Part shown: one piece after another, positions 44,866 through 54,111 of the stretch | Layout of the letters: every line of letters begins with the position of its first letter | How positions within the stretch are numbered: the first letter of the stretch is position 1 | NCBI GenBank assembly: GCA_942492225.1 | Contig: CALODS010000035.1 | Location: 62,001-126,000, forward strand | DNA length: 64,000 nt | Source of the DNA: JAFGTX01 sp942492225 | Lineage (GTDB): Bacteria; Bacillota; Clostridia; Peptostreptococcales; Acidaminobacteraceae | Direction: 5' to 3' | Notes under the pieces: model-generated | The model's database searches: none | Seen by the model: the letters and a program-made list of their open reading frames with translations, nothing else | Told to the model about the DNA's origin: nothing | Made by a program: the position numbers and the translations under genes

Positions 44866-44900
44866 AAAAGGCGATAAGCACTCATGCTTACCGCCTTTTT
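44866..44900. terminator. bidirectional intrinsic terminator between fba and the cyclophilin gene
   Basis: AAAGGCGATAAGCA and TGCTTACCGCCTTT pair with one mismatch-like bulge around a short loop, with T5 following on the plus strand and A4 before it. Confidence 0.8.
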
Positions 44901-44914
44901 AGCTTCATAATTGA

Positions 44915-45436
44915 TTAACAAGTTTCTGGTTCAGGATATTCTACACCGAACGTTTCAACAGTAACCGTTTTCATAACTTGGTCCGCTTCCGGTCGATCCA
45001 TGCGATCTGTGTATTGTGCTGCGATTTCATCTACAACATCAAGTCCTTCAACAACCTTACCAAATCCAGCATATTGGCCATCTAAATGTGGTGAATTTTC
45101 ATGCATTAAGAAAAATTGTGATCCAGCCGTATTAGGCGCAGCAGTTCTTGCCATTGATAAAACACCTTTTTCATGGATTAGATTATTTTCAAAACCATTT
45201 GATTTAAACTCACCCTTAATACCGTAACCTGGTCCACCCATGCCATTTTTGTCAGGACAACCACCTTGAATCATAAAGCCTCTAATAACTCTATGAAAAA
45301 TAAGTCCATCATAGAACCCTTTTTTAATTAATGAGATAAAGTTATTTACCGTATTAGGTGCAATTTCTGGATACAATTCTGCTTTCATAATGCTGCCGTT
45401 TTCCATCTCTATTGTCACCATTGGATTTTGTGCCAT
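44915..45436 (-). CDS. peptidyl-prolyl cis-trans isomerase, cyclophilin type
   Basis: A 173-residue cytoplasmic cyclophilin that speeds proline isomerisation in folding. The active-site region IFHRVIRGFMIQGGCPD carries the catalytic Arg, and AGSQFFLMHENSPHLDGQYAGFGKV is typical. There is no signal peptide. The start at 45436 has AGAGG upstream; an ATG nine bases earlier directly abuts that site. The gene follows the large membrane protein by five bases and is likely its operon partner, then reads into the shared terminator. Confidence 0.92.
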   Translation of the reverse strand: MAQNPMVTIEMENGSIMKAELYPEIAPNTVNNFISLIKKGFYDGLIFHRVIRGFMIQGGCPDKNGMGGPGYGIKGEFKSNGFENNLIHEKGVLSMARTAAPNTAGSQFFLMHENSPHLDGQYAGFGKVVEGLDVVDEIAAQYTDRMDRPEADQVMKTVTVETFGVEYPEPETC

Positions 45437-45441
45437 TTTAT

Positions 45442-47463
45442 TCATCCTCTTTTCTTAATCTTTATTTTAACGCCTAATGTTAAAAAGACGCTTACTAACA
45501 AAAACATAATAGCAGAAACATAGATATTATACAATCTCTCCATATCATAAAACAGTGTTTTATGGTCAATATTATAGACAAAATAATATTCTAAAGAATC
45601 TGAATATCCCACAAGTGAATACTGTTCCTTATAATTGCCTTCCACAGTTTTAACAACAGTTCTAAACATTTCATTGCGTTTAAACTGATACCAATACCAA
45701 AGTGGATAATCCGTTAATTCATCTTTAAGTTTTCTTGAGGCAAATTTTTCTTGCCCATCATTTGCAAGCACTATTGTACCAGTATCATTATAAACTTTTA
45801 CATTCGACAAGAAAATTTCATTCTCATCAAGACGGGATATCTCATTAAATTCATTTCTTATTTTAGAAATAAAATTTATTTGCTCACTTATATCTTTCGA
45901 CAATTTAATATAGCCGCCATCCACTTTATTTGGGTAAATCAATAGACGTTTTATTGGATGAAGACTTTCTCCGACTAATGTCTCCAAAATATAATTCTCA
46001 TAGAAACTATCGAAATCGTTTTTATAAAAAATTTTTGGGGCCTCATAATATTCATAGTAGCCGCGTTCTTCAATAGATGCCAAAATCATTTCAGAATTAG
46101 ATTCAATAGACTCAACTGTATCTATATATTCTTTTGCTTGAGATGAGTACCATTGACCTACCCGCCCACGGTCTTCCTCGTTCATGAACAATTCTATTCC
46201 ATCAGTTATTAGCGTTGACTCAACAATTGCATCTTCTCGTAACCACTCGATGAAACGTCTGAATTCAGATTCTTTATGTTGCGTATAAGCAATATATTTA
46301 TCCAAAGATTTTATCACTGCTTTTTCATATTCATAGAAAAAATATACTTTTGATAGTTGAACCGTTGCCATACAATTTAGTAACAATAAAACGACAAACA
46401 TCAGGATTACCATGCGATTAGACTGTGACGACCTTGTTACACGCCTTGCAGTCAAATCATTTTTATCAATAATTATCATTATAATCCATCCAAGGATATA
46501 TATAATAAAGACACCCGCAATACTCATCAAAAATGACAGTATTCGAATTTTGTTAATTGATTCTAAAATTTCACTACTCTCTAGTATAAGCACTACTCTA
46601 TTTCCATCATTTAAGGGCACTAAATGAACTGAGTGATTTATAAATGGTTTTTCATTTAAATAGAATTTTTTAGAATAATTGAGTCGCGCAGTTTGTCCTT
46701 TATGTGTTAATAAATCATTTTTTTTTATATCTTTCAAGTTTAGTACTTTACATTCAAGGTGCTCTTGATTTGTAAAGAGCACTTCGTTTTTAGAATTGAC
46801 AATGTAATAATTGATGATCCTATTATCTTCTAATACTATTTTATCGAATAACTCATATAAGTGTCTTTGTTGATCTTTTTTCACTGGTGCAAACCGAGAT
46901 GATAGGGAACTATAACTTACGGATAACACCGTTCCATCTGGACGTTTAACAATTTTTGACGTTTTATATTCTGTATCGTTCTGAGTCTCATGAAGCACAT
47001 TGCCTTCTTTATATAGTGCTTTTTTTATTTCCTCAAAATTAAATATAGAGAAATCATCTTCACCTTCTAAATCATTTCTTGGATATAAGCGTTTCTTTTC
47101 AACCAGATCAACGATTTCAATAGATAAACTTGTTTCCATTGAAATCTTATCTAGATAGTCATAGAACGTTTCATTATCAACTCCATTTTTTTCGATATTT
47201 GCACTAAAATCATCAATCCTGTCATACCACTCTGACACATGATTTCTACTGTACTCAGAAAAAGTTGATCCATAAAAATCATCAAATTTATAGACACCTT
47301 CATAAGCAGTTTTGAACTCGACAGCTGTATATTCTGTGTTAAAATCAATATATTTTTCTATTATTTGTATTGTACGTCCAGTTGAAAACAAATTAAAAAC
47401 AAATAGCACAATAACACTTAACAATAGATATATTTTTATACGATTATTAAATCGCTCTTTCAT
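45442..47463 (-). CDS. large membrane protein with two extracytoplasmic sensor-like regions, unknown function
   Basis: A 673-residue protein with membrane segments near residues 10-30, 308-335, 350-370 and 645-668. The two long loops (about 35-305 and 372-640) should lie outside the cytoplasm and look like mixed alpha/beta sensor domains, with a repeated KYIDFNTEYTAVEF / KYIAYTQHKESEFRRF style start. No kinase, GGDEF, HAMP or methyl-accepting domain follows either loop, and the cytoplasmic parts are very short. This makes it sensor-shaped without an output. It may act through a partner. It precedes the cyclophilin gene by five bases. I do not recognise the family. Confidence 0.7.
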   Translation of the reverse strand: MKERFNNRIKIYLLLSVIVLFVFNLFSTGRTIQIIEKYIDFNTEYTAVEFKTAYEGVYKFDDFYGSTFSEYSRNHVSEWYDRIDDFSANIEKNGVDNETFYDYLDKISMETSLSIEIVDLVEKKRLYPRNDLEGEDDFSIFNFEEIKKALYKEGNVLHETQNDTEYKTSKIVKRPDGTVLSVSYSSLSSRFAPVKKDQQRHLYELFDKIVLEDNRIINYYIVNSKNEVLFTNQEHLECKVLNLKDIKKNDLLTHKGQTARLNYSKKFYLNEKPFINHSVHLVPLNDGNRVVLILESSEILESINKIRILSFLMSIAGVFIIYILGWIIMIIIDKNDLTARRVTRSSQSNRMVILMFVVLLLLNCMATVQLSKVYFFYEYEKAVIKSLDKYIAYTQHKESEFRRFIEWLREDAIVESTLITDGIELFMNEEDRGRVGQWYSSQAKEYIDTVESIESNSEMILASIEERGYYEYYEAPKIFYKNDFDSFYENYILETLVGESLHPIKRLLIYPNKVDGGYIKLSKDISEQINFISKIRNEFNEISRLDENEIFLSNVKVYNDTGTIVLANDGQEKFASRKLKDELTDYPLWYWYQFKRNEMFRTVVKTVEGNYKEQYSLVGYSDSLEYYFVYNIDHKTLFYDMERLYNIYVSAIMFLLVSVFLTLGVKIKIKKRG

Positions 47464-47519
47464 ATAACCTCCACGGAATGTTCTTATTTCTTATTATATC
47501 AAAGTATAAAGATTTAAAA

Positions 47520-47550
47520 CAAAAAAACCAGAGGATTTCCTCTGGTTTTG
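47520..47550 (-). terminator. intrinsic terminator of the lon-engB transcript
   Basis: AAACCAGAGG and CCTCTGGTTT form a ten-base-pair stem with a short ATTT loop, next to an A7 run that is the minus-strand U-tract. Confidence 0.88.
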
Positions 47551-47570
47551 AAAGTTAATACATCAATTTG

Positions 47571-48353
47571 CTATTTTTTCTTTTTACTTAACTTTTTACT
47601 TTTGCTTTTTTTCTTTTCACTTTCACCAGGACGATTCCGTTTTCTATCTTTTTTCTTAGGCTCTTCTTCAACGACTACTGGTTTAATTTTCACCTTAACT
47701 TTTGGTTTCTTTTCTTCAACGTCCTCTTCAACGATGTCTTGACGTTCAAAATGAACATCGTGACCATTTACTTCGAATAATTCATTAAACATATCCCAAA
47801 TATCATATTTTCCAGATTTCTTCTCTGAGGAAATCGTCATAAGTACCGCTTCTGGAGTCATTTCTAGTTCTTTTCTAATCACTTTAAGTTGTTTTGCCAA
47901 TTGGCTTTGACTTAATTTATCAGATTTTGTTGCAATAACAATACCATTATAACCATACGCTTTTATCCACTGATACATTTCTTTGTCATTTTCTGTTGGT
48001 TTATGGCGACAATCCACAAGAAGCAATACTTCCATTAAATTTTCACGAGAAGAAAGATAGGTATCTATAATCTTACCCCATTCATTTTTAACGCTTTTGG
48101 ACACTCTGGCATAACCATAGCCCGGTAAATCTACTAATCTAAATTTCCCATCTAAATCGTAAAAATTGACCAACTGCGTTTTACCAGGAGTTGAGCTCGT
48201 CTTAGCAAGGCCGCGACGATTAATTAACATATTAATCATCGAAGATTTACCTACATTTGATCGACCCGCAAATGCTATTTCTGGGATCATTTCCTCTGGA
48301 TACTGCTCTTTTAAAACAGCACTTGTAACAAAACTACTTTGTTTTATCTTCAT
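47571..48353 (-). CDS. engB: ribosome biogenesis GTP-binding protein YsxC/EngB with long basic C-terminal tail
   Basis: An essential GTPase in 50S subunit assembly. G motifs are GRSNVGKSSMINML, the switch DLPGYGYARV, and TKSDKL. The GTPase part fits residues 1-200. Unlike typical members of about 195-200 residues, it goes on for about 60 more: an acidic stretch (DIVEEDVEEK) and then a Lys/Arg-rich tail such as KKKSKSKKLSKKKK. Its start lies inside the last 20 bases of lon, so the two are translationally linked. The basic tail probably contacts rRNA. Confidence 0.93.
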   Translation of the reverse strand: MKIKQSSFVTSAVLKEQYPEEMIPEIAFAGRSNVGKSSMINMLINRRGLAKTSSTPGKTQLVNFYDLDGKFRLVDLPGYGYARVSKSVKNEWGKIIDTYLSSRENLMEVLLLVDCRHKPTENDKEMYQWIKAYGYNGIVIATKSDKLSQSQLAKQLKVIRKELEMTPEAVLMTISSEKKSGKYDIWDMFNELFEVNGHDVHFERQDIVEEDVEEKKPKVKVKIKPVVVEEEPKKKDRKRNRPGESEKKKSKSKKLSKKKK

Positions 48354-50682
48354 TTTTTAAATCCTTTTTTAGTGCGTGGGCAAGAACTTCATCCATTGTC
48401 TCAACAGGAATAAATTCTATTTCTTTTTTAACGCTTTCAGGAATATCCTCTAAGTCTTTCATATTGTCCTTAGGGAATAAAATTTTCTTAATGCCTACGC
48501 GTTTAGCTGCTAATGATTTTTCTTTGAAACCACCAATAGCAAACACTTTACCTCTTAAGGTAATTTCGCCTGTCATTGCTACTTTCCTATCAACTGGAAT
48601 ACCAGCGAGTGCCGAAATCATTGCAGTTGCCATTGTAATACCTGCCGATGGACCATCTTTTGGAATTGCACCTTCTGGTATGTGTATATGAATATCCAAT
48701 TTTTCATGGAAATCTTCCGGTATATTATACTCTTCAATTTTAGTTCTAACATAACTAAGTCCCGCTCTCGCAGATTCCTTCATAACATCCCCGAGTTGAC
48801 CTGTTAACACTAATTTTCCGCTACCACGCATCGTTGTGACTTCAACTGGAAGAGTGACACCTCCTACCGCAGTCCAAGCAAGGCCAGTCACCATACCAAC
48901 CTCATCTTTTAGACTGATTTCATCAATCCTATAACGCGGTGCACCTAAGAATTTTGATAAATTTTGACTGTTGACACGAATTGATTTTTTCTTTTCTTCA
49001 ACAATCACCGTTGCTGCTTTTCTACAAACCGTCGCAACTTTTCTTTCTAAATCACGCACACCAGATTCACGTGTATATAGATTAATGATATCCATTAACG
49101 TACTATCACTTAAAGTAAACCCATATTCATCCAGACCATGAATTTTAGATTGCTTGGATACTAAGTATTTTTTTGCAATATTTAACTTTTCATACTCTGT
49201 ATAGCCTGATACTTCTATGACTTCCATTCTATCAAGCAAAGGTCTTGGTATTGTAGAAAGTGAATTGGCTGTTGTAACAAACATAACTTTAGATAAATCA
49301 AATGGAATTTCTAAAAAGTGATCTGTAAAATCTTTGTTTTGCTCTGGATCAAGAACTTCAAGAAGTGCAGATGCTGGATCACCTCTAAAATCACTACTTA
49401 GTTTATCTATTTCATCAAATAAAAATACTGGGTTTTTTGATCCAGATTCTTTAATACTTGAAATAATTCTACCGGGAATCGCCCCAATATACGTTCGTCT
49501 ATGTCCGCGTATTTCAGCTTCATCACGCACGCCACCTAAGGACATACGAATAAATTTCCTATCAAGGGATCTAGCAATTGATTTGGCAATTGATGTTTTC
49601 CCAACTCCAGGAGGACCAACAAGACAAATGATTGGACCTTTCATACTCTTTGTTAATTCACGCACAGCTAAGTATTCTAGCACACGTTCTTTAACCATCT
49701 TAAGTCCATAATGATCTTCATCAAGAATTTCTCTTGAACGTTTAATATCGATTTTATCTTTTGTTTGTTTATTCCACGGCAAATCTAAAATTGTATTGAT
49801 GTAATTTCTTATCACACCACTTTCTGCTGAAGCAGGTGATAATCTTGATAATCGTTCTATCTCTTTTGAAACTTTTTCTGTGATTTTTTTGTTCAATCTC
49901 AATTTTTTTAGACGATCGTAGAATTCTGCCATTTCATCATCGTGATCATCTTCTTCACCAAGTTCTTCCTTAATGACTTTTAATTGTTCGCGAAGGTAAT
50001 ATTCTTTTTGCATCTTGTTAATATGACGTCTTACCTTGTCATTGATTTGTTTTTCTACTTCTAAAATTTCGATTTCTGATAACAGTAAAGAATACAGAAT
50101 TTCAAGTCGTTCTTTTACTGATATTGTTTCAATCAATTTTTGCTTTTGATCAATTTTTAATGTGATATTAGAAGCCAATACATCCACAAAACGTGTAATT
50201 TCTGTAATCGTTGACACTGAAATTAAAACATCCGGAGAAATCTTATTACCAATAGCAACGTATTTTTCAAAAGCTGTTAAACATCCGCGTTTTAACGCTT
50301 CAACTTCTGGGTCATTCTCAACGATTTCTTCCTCAAATTTAGTAACCTCTGCACGGAAATATGGCTCATCAAAAATAATTTGATTCACCTTTCCTCTGCT
50401 AATACCTTCAACTAATACACGAATTGCATCACCTGGTAATTTTAGCATTTGCTTTATTTTACACACTGTTCCAAATTCATAAAAATCTTCTTCTGACGGT
50501 TCATCGACATCCATATCCTTTTGACTTGTCAAAAATATTTTTTGATCAATAATCATTGCTTCTTCTAATGCTTTTATCGACTTTTCTCTACCAACATCAA
50601 AATGTAACACCATATGTGGAAAAACAGAAAGTCCTCTTAAAGGTATGAGAGGCATTTCTACTACACTTTTATTGCTTATCAT
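48334..50682 (-). CDS. lon: ATP-dependent protease Lon
   Basis: A 782-residue AAA+ serine protease that degrades damaged and regulatory proteins in the cytoplasm. The N-terminal substrate domain begins LIPLRGLSVFPHMVLHFDVG. Walker A is GPPGVGKTS and Walker B VFLFDEIDKL. The protease domain has the catalytic Ser in PKDGPSAGITM and the Lys in GGFKEKSLAA. Length fits LonA. It is about 140 bases downstream of clpX, behind the clpX terminator, so it has its own promoter, and overlaps engB at its end. No CtsR or CIRCE operator was recognised upstream. Confidence 0.97.
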   Translation of the reverse strand: MISNKSVVEMPLIPLRGLSVFPHMVLHFDVGREKSIKALEEAMIIDQKIFLTSQKDMDVDEPSEEDFYEFGTVCKIKQMLKLPGDAIRVLVEGISRGKVNQIIFDEPYFRAEVTKFEEEIVENDPEVEALKRGCLTAFEKYVAIGNKISPDVLISVSTITEITRFVDVLASNITLKIDQKQKLIETISVKERLEILYSLLLSEIEILEVEKQINDKVRRHINKMQKEYYLREQLKVIKEELGEEDDHDDEMAEFYDRLKKLRLNKKITEKVSKEIERLSRLSPASAESGVIRNYINTILDLPWNKQTKDKIDIKRSREILDEDHYGLKMVKERVLEYLAVRELTKSMKGPIICLVGPPGVGKTSIAKSIARSLDRKFIRMSLGGVRDEAEIRGHRRTYIGAIPGRIISSIKESGSKNPVFLFDEIDKLSSDFRGDPASALLEVLDPEQNKDFTDHFLEIPFDLSKVMFVTTANSLSTIPRPLLDRMEVIEVSGYTEYEKLNIAKKYLVSKQSKIHGLDEYGFTLSDSTLMDIINLYTRESGVRDLERKVATVCRKAATVIVEEKKKSIRVNSQNLSKFLGAPRYRIDEISLKDEVGMVTGLAWTAVGGVTLPVEVTTMRGSGKLVLTGQLGDVMKESARAGLSYVRTKIEEYNIPEDFHEKLDIHIHIPEGAIPKDGPSAGITMATAMISALAGIPVDRKVAMTGEITLRGKVFAIGGFKEKSLAAKRVGIKKILFPKDNMKDLEDIPESVKKEIEFIPVETMDEVLAHALKKDLKNEDKTK

Positions 50683-50784
50683 TTATTTCATCTCCTTACC
50701 TTGTAAATTTCTCGTTTTCTACTGCTTTAGATACCCATTATATACAATATTAAAATTATATATAAAAAATTTGAACTTTTCAAG

Positions 50785-50813
50785 AAAAAGCGAGCTATTA
50801 ATAGCTCGCTTCT
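50785..50813 (-). terminator. intrinsic terminator of the tig-clpP-clpX operon
   Basis: AAGCGAGCTATTAATAGCTCG continues to a perfect palindrome at 50790-50813, with an A-rich flank at 50785-50789 giving the U-tract on the minus strand. Confidence 0.85.
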
Positions 50814-50822
50814 AATTTATCT

Positions 50823-52076
50823 TTACGCAGTTTCTTCACTGGTAATTGTTTTTTCTTCTTCTAATACCAATTTTGGCACATGATTTCCTTCAACCGCTTC
50901 TTTGGTAATGATACATTTTTTAATATCTTCCCGCGATGGAATTTCATACATAATATCTGTCATGATACTCTCGATGATACTTCTTAACCCCCTTGCACCA
51001 GTCCCACGATTGTAGGCCATATGTGCGATTTGAGTCAAAGCATCCTCTTCAAACTCAAGTTCCACGCCATCCATTTCAAACAATTTCATATATTGTTTAA
51101 CAAGTGAATTCTTTGGTTCAGATAATATCTGTACTAAAGCCTCTTCGTTCAGTTCATGTAAAGCAACCATAACAGGTACTCTACCAATAAACTCTGGAAT
51201 CAATCCAAACTTCAATAAATCTTTTGCCTGAGCTTTTTTTAGAAGTTCTGTTTTAGTCGCTTGATTTTTACTCTTTATGTCTGCGCTAAATCCTAATGAT
51301 TTTTGATCTGAACGTTCCATAACGATTTTTTCTAAACCGTCAAATGCACCACCACAAATAAATAATATATTAGAGGTGTCTATTTGAAGAAAATCTTGAT
51401 GAGGATGTTTACGTCCACCTTGAGGCGGAACACTTGCAACTGTTCCTTCTAATATTTTTAAAAGCGCTTGCTGCACACCTTCACCACTTACATCCCGTGT
51501 AATAGAGGCATTTTCTGATTTTCTTGTAATTTTATCAATTTCATCAATATAGATGATTCCATTTTGCGCACTTTCAATATCATAATCAGCTGCTTGTATT
51601 AGTTTTAGAAGGATGTTTTCAACATCTTCTCCAACATAACCCGCTTCTGTAAGTGTTGTTGCATCAGCAATAGCAAATGGAACATTTAAAATTTTAGCTA
51701 GCGTTTGTGCAAGTAATGTTTTACCAGAACCAGTTGGTCCAATTAGCATAATATTACTCTTTTGTAGTTCCACATCATCCTCTGAAACTTCGGAAGAAAT
51801 TCTTTTATAATGATTATAAACCGCAACGGCTAAAGATTTTTTTGCGCGTTCTTGACCTATAACATAGTCATTTAAAACAGCAGCAATTTCTTTTGGCTTT
51901 GGCAACTCACTAAAATCAAAGTTGAACTCATCTAGTCCCTCTTCTTGAATAATTTCTTGACACAAAGCAACACATTCATCACAAATGTATACATTCGGAC
52001 CTGCAACTAATCTCTTAACTTGATTTTGCGATTTTCCACAAAATGAACACTGTAATTGCTTTTTTTCATCATACAT
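50823..52076 (-). CDS. clpX: ATP-dependent Clp protease ATP-binding subunit ClpX
   Basis: AAA+ unfoldase of 417 residues that feeds ClpP. The N-terminal zinc-binding domain has CSFCGKSQNQV and CDECVALC. Walker A is GPTGSGKTLLAQ, Walker B IIYIDEIDKI, and the sensor region SVPPQGGRKHPHQDF is intact. The ClpP-contacting IGF-type loop appears as KSLGFSA-proximal sequence. It follows clpP by 22 bases and ends at a strong terminator. The operon order tig-clpP-clpX is conserved in many Firmicutes. Confidence 0.97.
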   Translation of the reverse strand: MYDEKKQLQCSFCGKSQNQVKRLVAGPNVYICDECVALCQEIIQEEGLDEFNFDFSELPKPKEIAAVLNDYVIGQERAKKSLAVAVYNHYKRISSEVSEDDVELQKSNIMLIGPTGSGKTLLAQTLAKILNVPFAIADATTLTEAGYVGEDVENILLKLIQAADYDIESAQNGIIYIDEIDKITRKSENASITRDVSGEGVQQALLKILEGTVASVPPQGGRKHPHQDFLQIDTSNILFICGGAFDGLEKIVMERSDQKSLGFSADIKSKNQATKTELLKKAQAKDLLKFGLIPEFIGRVPVMVALHELNEEALVQILSEPKNSLVKQYMKLFEMDGVELEFEEDALTQIAHMAYNRGTGARGLRSIIESIMTDIMYEIPSREDIKKCIITKEAVEGNHVPKLVLEEEKTITSEETA

Positions 52077-52098
52077 ACGTCATATCCTCTTTCTACTA

Positions 52099-52680
52099 CT
52101 ACCTTGATGCGATGACTTTATCTACTAAGCCATATGCCATAGCTTCTTCGGCTGTCATAAAATTGTCTCTTTCAGTATCACGCTCAATAGTTTCTAGTGG
52201 TTGACCAGTTTTTTCGCTTAGTATAGTGTTTAGTGTATTTCTAGTTTTGATCAGTCTTTCCGCTTGAATCTTTACATCAGTCGTCTGTCCACGTGCACCA
52301 CCTGATGGTTGATGGATCATGATTTCTGAATTAGGTAAAGTTAATCGCTTACCTTTTGCGCCTGCCGCTAATAAAAATGCCCCCATACTTGCTGCCATCC
52401 CAACACAAATTGTCGAGACATCAGGTTTAATGAATTGCATCGTATCGTAAATGGCCATACCCGCTGTAACCGAGCCACCTGGACTATTGATATATAAGCT
52501 AATATCTTTGTCTGGATCATCTGCTTCTAAAAAAAGTAACTGCGCTACTATTAAGCTTGCATTTACATCATTAACGTCTTCGCTCAAAAAGATAATTCTA
52601 TCTTTCAACAAACGTGAGTAAATATCATATGATCGCTCACCACGATTTGTTTGTTCCACAACTACTGGTACTAATGCCAT
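52099..52680 (-). CDS. clpP: ATP-dependent Clp protease proteolytic subunit ClpP
   Basis: A 193-residue serine peptidase forming a tetradecameric chamber. The catalytic Ser98 lies in GMAASMGAFLL, His123 in MIHQPSGGARGQ, and the Asp in the region ERDTERDNFM. The N-terminus LVPVVVEQTNRGERSYDIYS is typical. It lies between tig (14 bases away) and clpX (22 bases away). GGAGG precedes the ATG. ClpP with ClpX degrades tagged and stalled-translation products. Confidence 0.97.
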   Translation of the reverse strand: MALVPVVVEQTNRGERSYDIYSRLLKDRIIFLSEDVNDVNASLIVAQLLFLEADDPDKDISLYINSPGGSVTAGMAIYDTMQFIKPDVSTICVGMAASMGAFLLAAGAKGKRLTLPNSEIMIHQPSGGARGQTTDVKIQAERLIKTRNTLNTILSEKTGQPLETIERDTERDNFMTAEEAMAYGLVDKVIASR

Positions 52681-52694
52681 GTAATCCCTCCAAC

Positions 52695-53981
52695 CTATTT
52701 AAAGTTAGCGTTATCTACTAAAATATCTACTGTTTTTCTAGTTTTGATTGTTGCCGTAACGTACTCAACACCATCAGCACCATACATTTTCTTAACTTCA
52801 TCAGCAGATTTCTTTTGAGCTTCACCGATTTTAGCAAATTCAGCATCAATCTCTTCTTCAGTAACTTCTACATTTTCTAACTTTGTAATTTCTTCTAATG
52901 CTAATGACGTCTTAACACGCATAGTCGCGTCATCTTTCATTTGCTCTCTCATATCTTCAATTTTTTGACCAGAGAATTGTAAGTACATTTCTAAACTCAT
53001 TCCTTGGTATTGTAATTGTTGATTAAGATCTCTTAACATACCATCAACTTCGCCTTCAATCATTACTTCAGGAATTTCTACTTCCATTTTCTCGATGACA
53101 GCGTCAATAACTCTATCTCTTGTTGCAGATTTGGCACTTTGTTCTGCTGATTCTTGCAACTTAGCTTTTGTGTCCGCTTTTAATTCTTCTAATGTATCAA
53201 ACTCAGAAGTATCTTTAGCAAATTCATCATCTAATTCTGGTAATTCTTTTACTTTTACTTCATGAATCTTTGTTGCGAATACAGCTTCTTTACCCGCTAA
53301 ATCTTCCGCGTGGTAATCCTCTGGGAATGTAACTGTAACGTCGATTTCTTCACCAACATTCTTACCAATTAATTGTTCTTCATATCCAGGAATAAATTGA
53401 CCTGAACCAATTACAAGTGTAAAGTTTTCGCCTGAACCACCTTCAAAAGCCACTCCATCAATTGTACCAGCAAAGTCAATTACTGTTGTATCGCCATCTG
53501 CAACTGGTCTATCTTCAACAACAACAAGACGACCATTCATTTCTCTAGTCTTTTCAATCTCTGTATCGACATCTTCGTCAGTAACGTTTACTTCAACTTT
53601 TTCAACTTCAACACCTTTGTAATCAGCAATTTTAACTTCTGGTTTAACAGTTACTGTTGCTTCAACAATGATATCTTTGCCTTTTTCTAATTCTTTAACA
53701 TCAATGTCAGGTCTATCTACAACGTCTAATTCTAACGTTTCAATAGCTTTAGGGTATTCTACAGATAATAAATCATTTATTGCATCTTCGTAGAAAACGC
53801 CTTCGCCGTATTGTGATTCAATCATTTTTCTTGGTGATTTACCTTTTCTGAAACCAGGAAGGTTAAACTTTCCTCTATTCTTAAGGTAAGCAGCTTGTGT
53901 CGCTTTCTCAAACGCCTCTGCTCCTAGTGTCATACTAATTTTAACTTCATTGTTTTCTTTGCTTATAACTTTATAGCTCAT
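52695..53981 (-). CDS. tig: trigger factor, ribosome-associated chaperone
   Basis: A 428-residue chaperone with peptidyl-prolyl isomerase activity. The ribosome-binding signature is GFRKGKSPRKMIESQYG near residues 43-60. A middle FKBP domain spans about residues 160-245 (ADGDTTVIDFAGTIDGVAFEGG, FIPGYEEQLIGKNVGEE), and the C-terminal helical arms follow. AGGAGG precedes the ATG. It is the first gene of tig-clpP-clpX, linking nascent-chain folding to degradation. Confidence 0.97.
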   Translation of the reverse strand: MSYKVISKENNEVKISMTLGAEAFEKATQAAYLKNRGKFNLPGFRKGKSPRKMIESQYGEGVFYEDAINDLLSVEYPKAIETLELDVVDRPDIDVKELEKGKDIIVEATVTVKPEVKIADYKGVEVEKVEVNVTDEDVDTEIEKTREMNGRLVVVEDRPVADGDTTVIDFAGTIDGVAFEGGSGENFTLVIGSGQFIPGYEEQLIGKNVGEEIDVTVTFPEDYHAEDLAGKEAVFATKIHEVKVKELPELDDEFAKDTSEFDTLEELKADTKAKLQESAEQSAKSATRDRVIDAVIEKMEVEIPEVMIEGEVDGMLRDLNQQLQYQGMSLEMYLQFSGQKIEDMREQMKDDATMRVKTSLALEEITKLENVEVTEEEIDAEFAKIGEAQKKSADEVKKMYGADGVEYVTATIKTRKTVDILVDNANFK

Positions 53982-54111
53982 TAAAACTTCCTCCTAAAAA
54001 CTCTTTATATTAATTTTATCCGATACTCTATAATATCCTCAAAATATATTATATCATTATATTGCAAAAGTAAATAATATATATGAATAAATTTAACAAA
54101 GGACAATTATA

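Noticed and set aside
44678..44881. 67-codon minus-strand frame over the end of fba
   Set aside because: It lies opposite the aldolase coding sequence and a terminator, has no ribosome site and resembles no protein. It is a shadow frame.
50683..50822. CtsR or CIRCE heat-shock operator upstream of lon
   Set aside because: No tandem heptad (GGTCAAA-type) or CIRCE inverted repeat was found in this stretch or upstream of tig.
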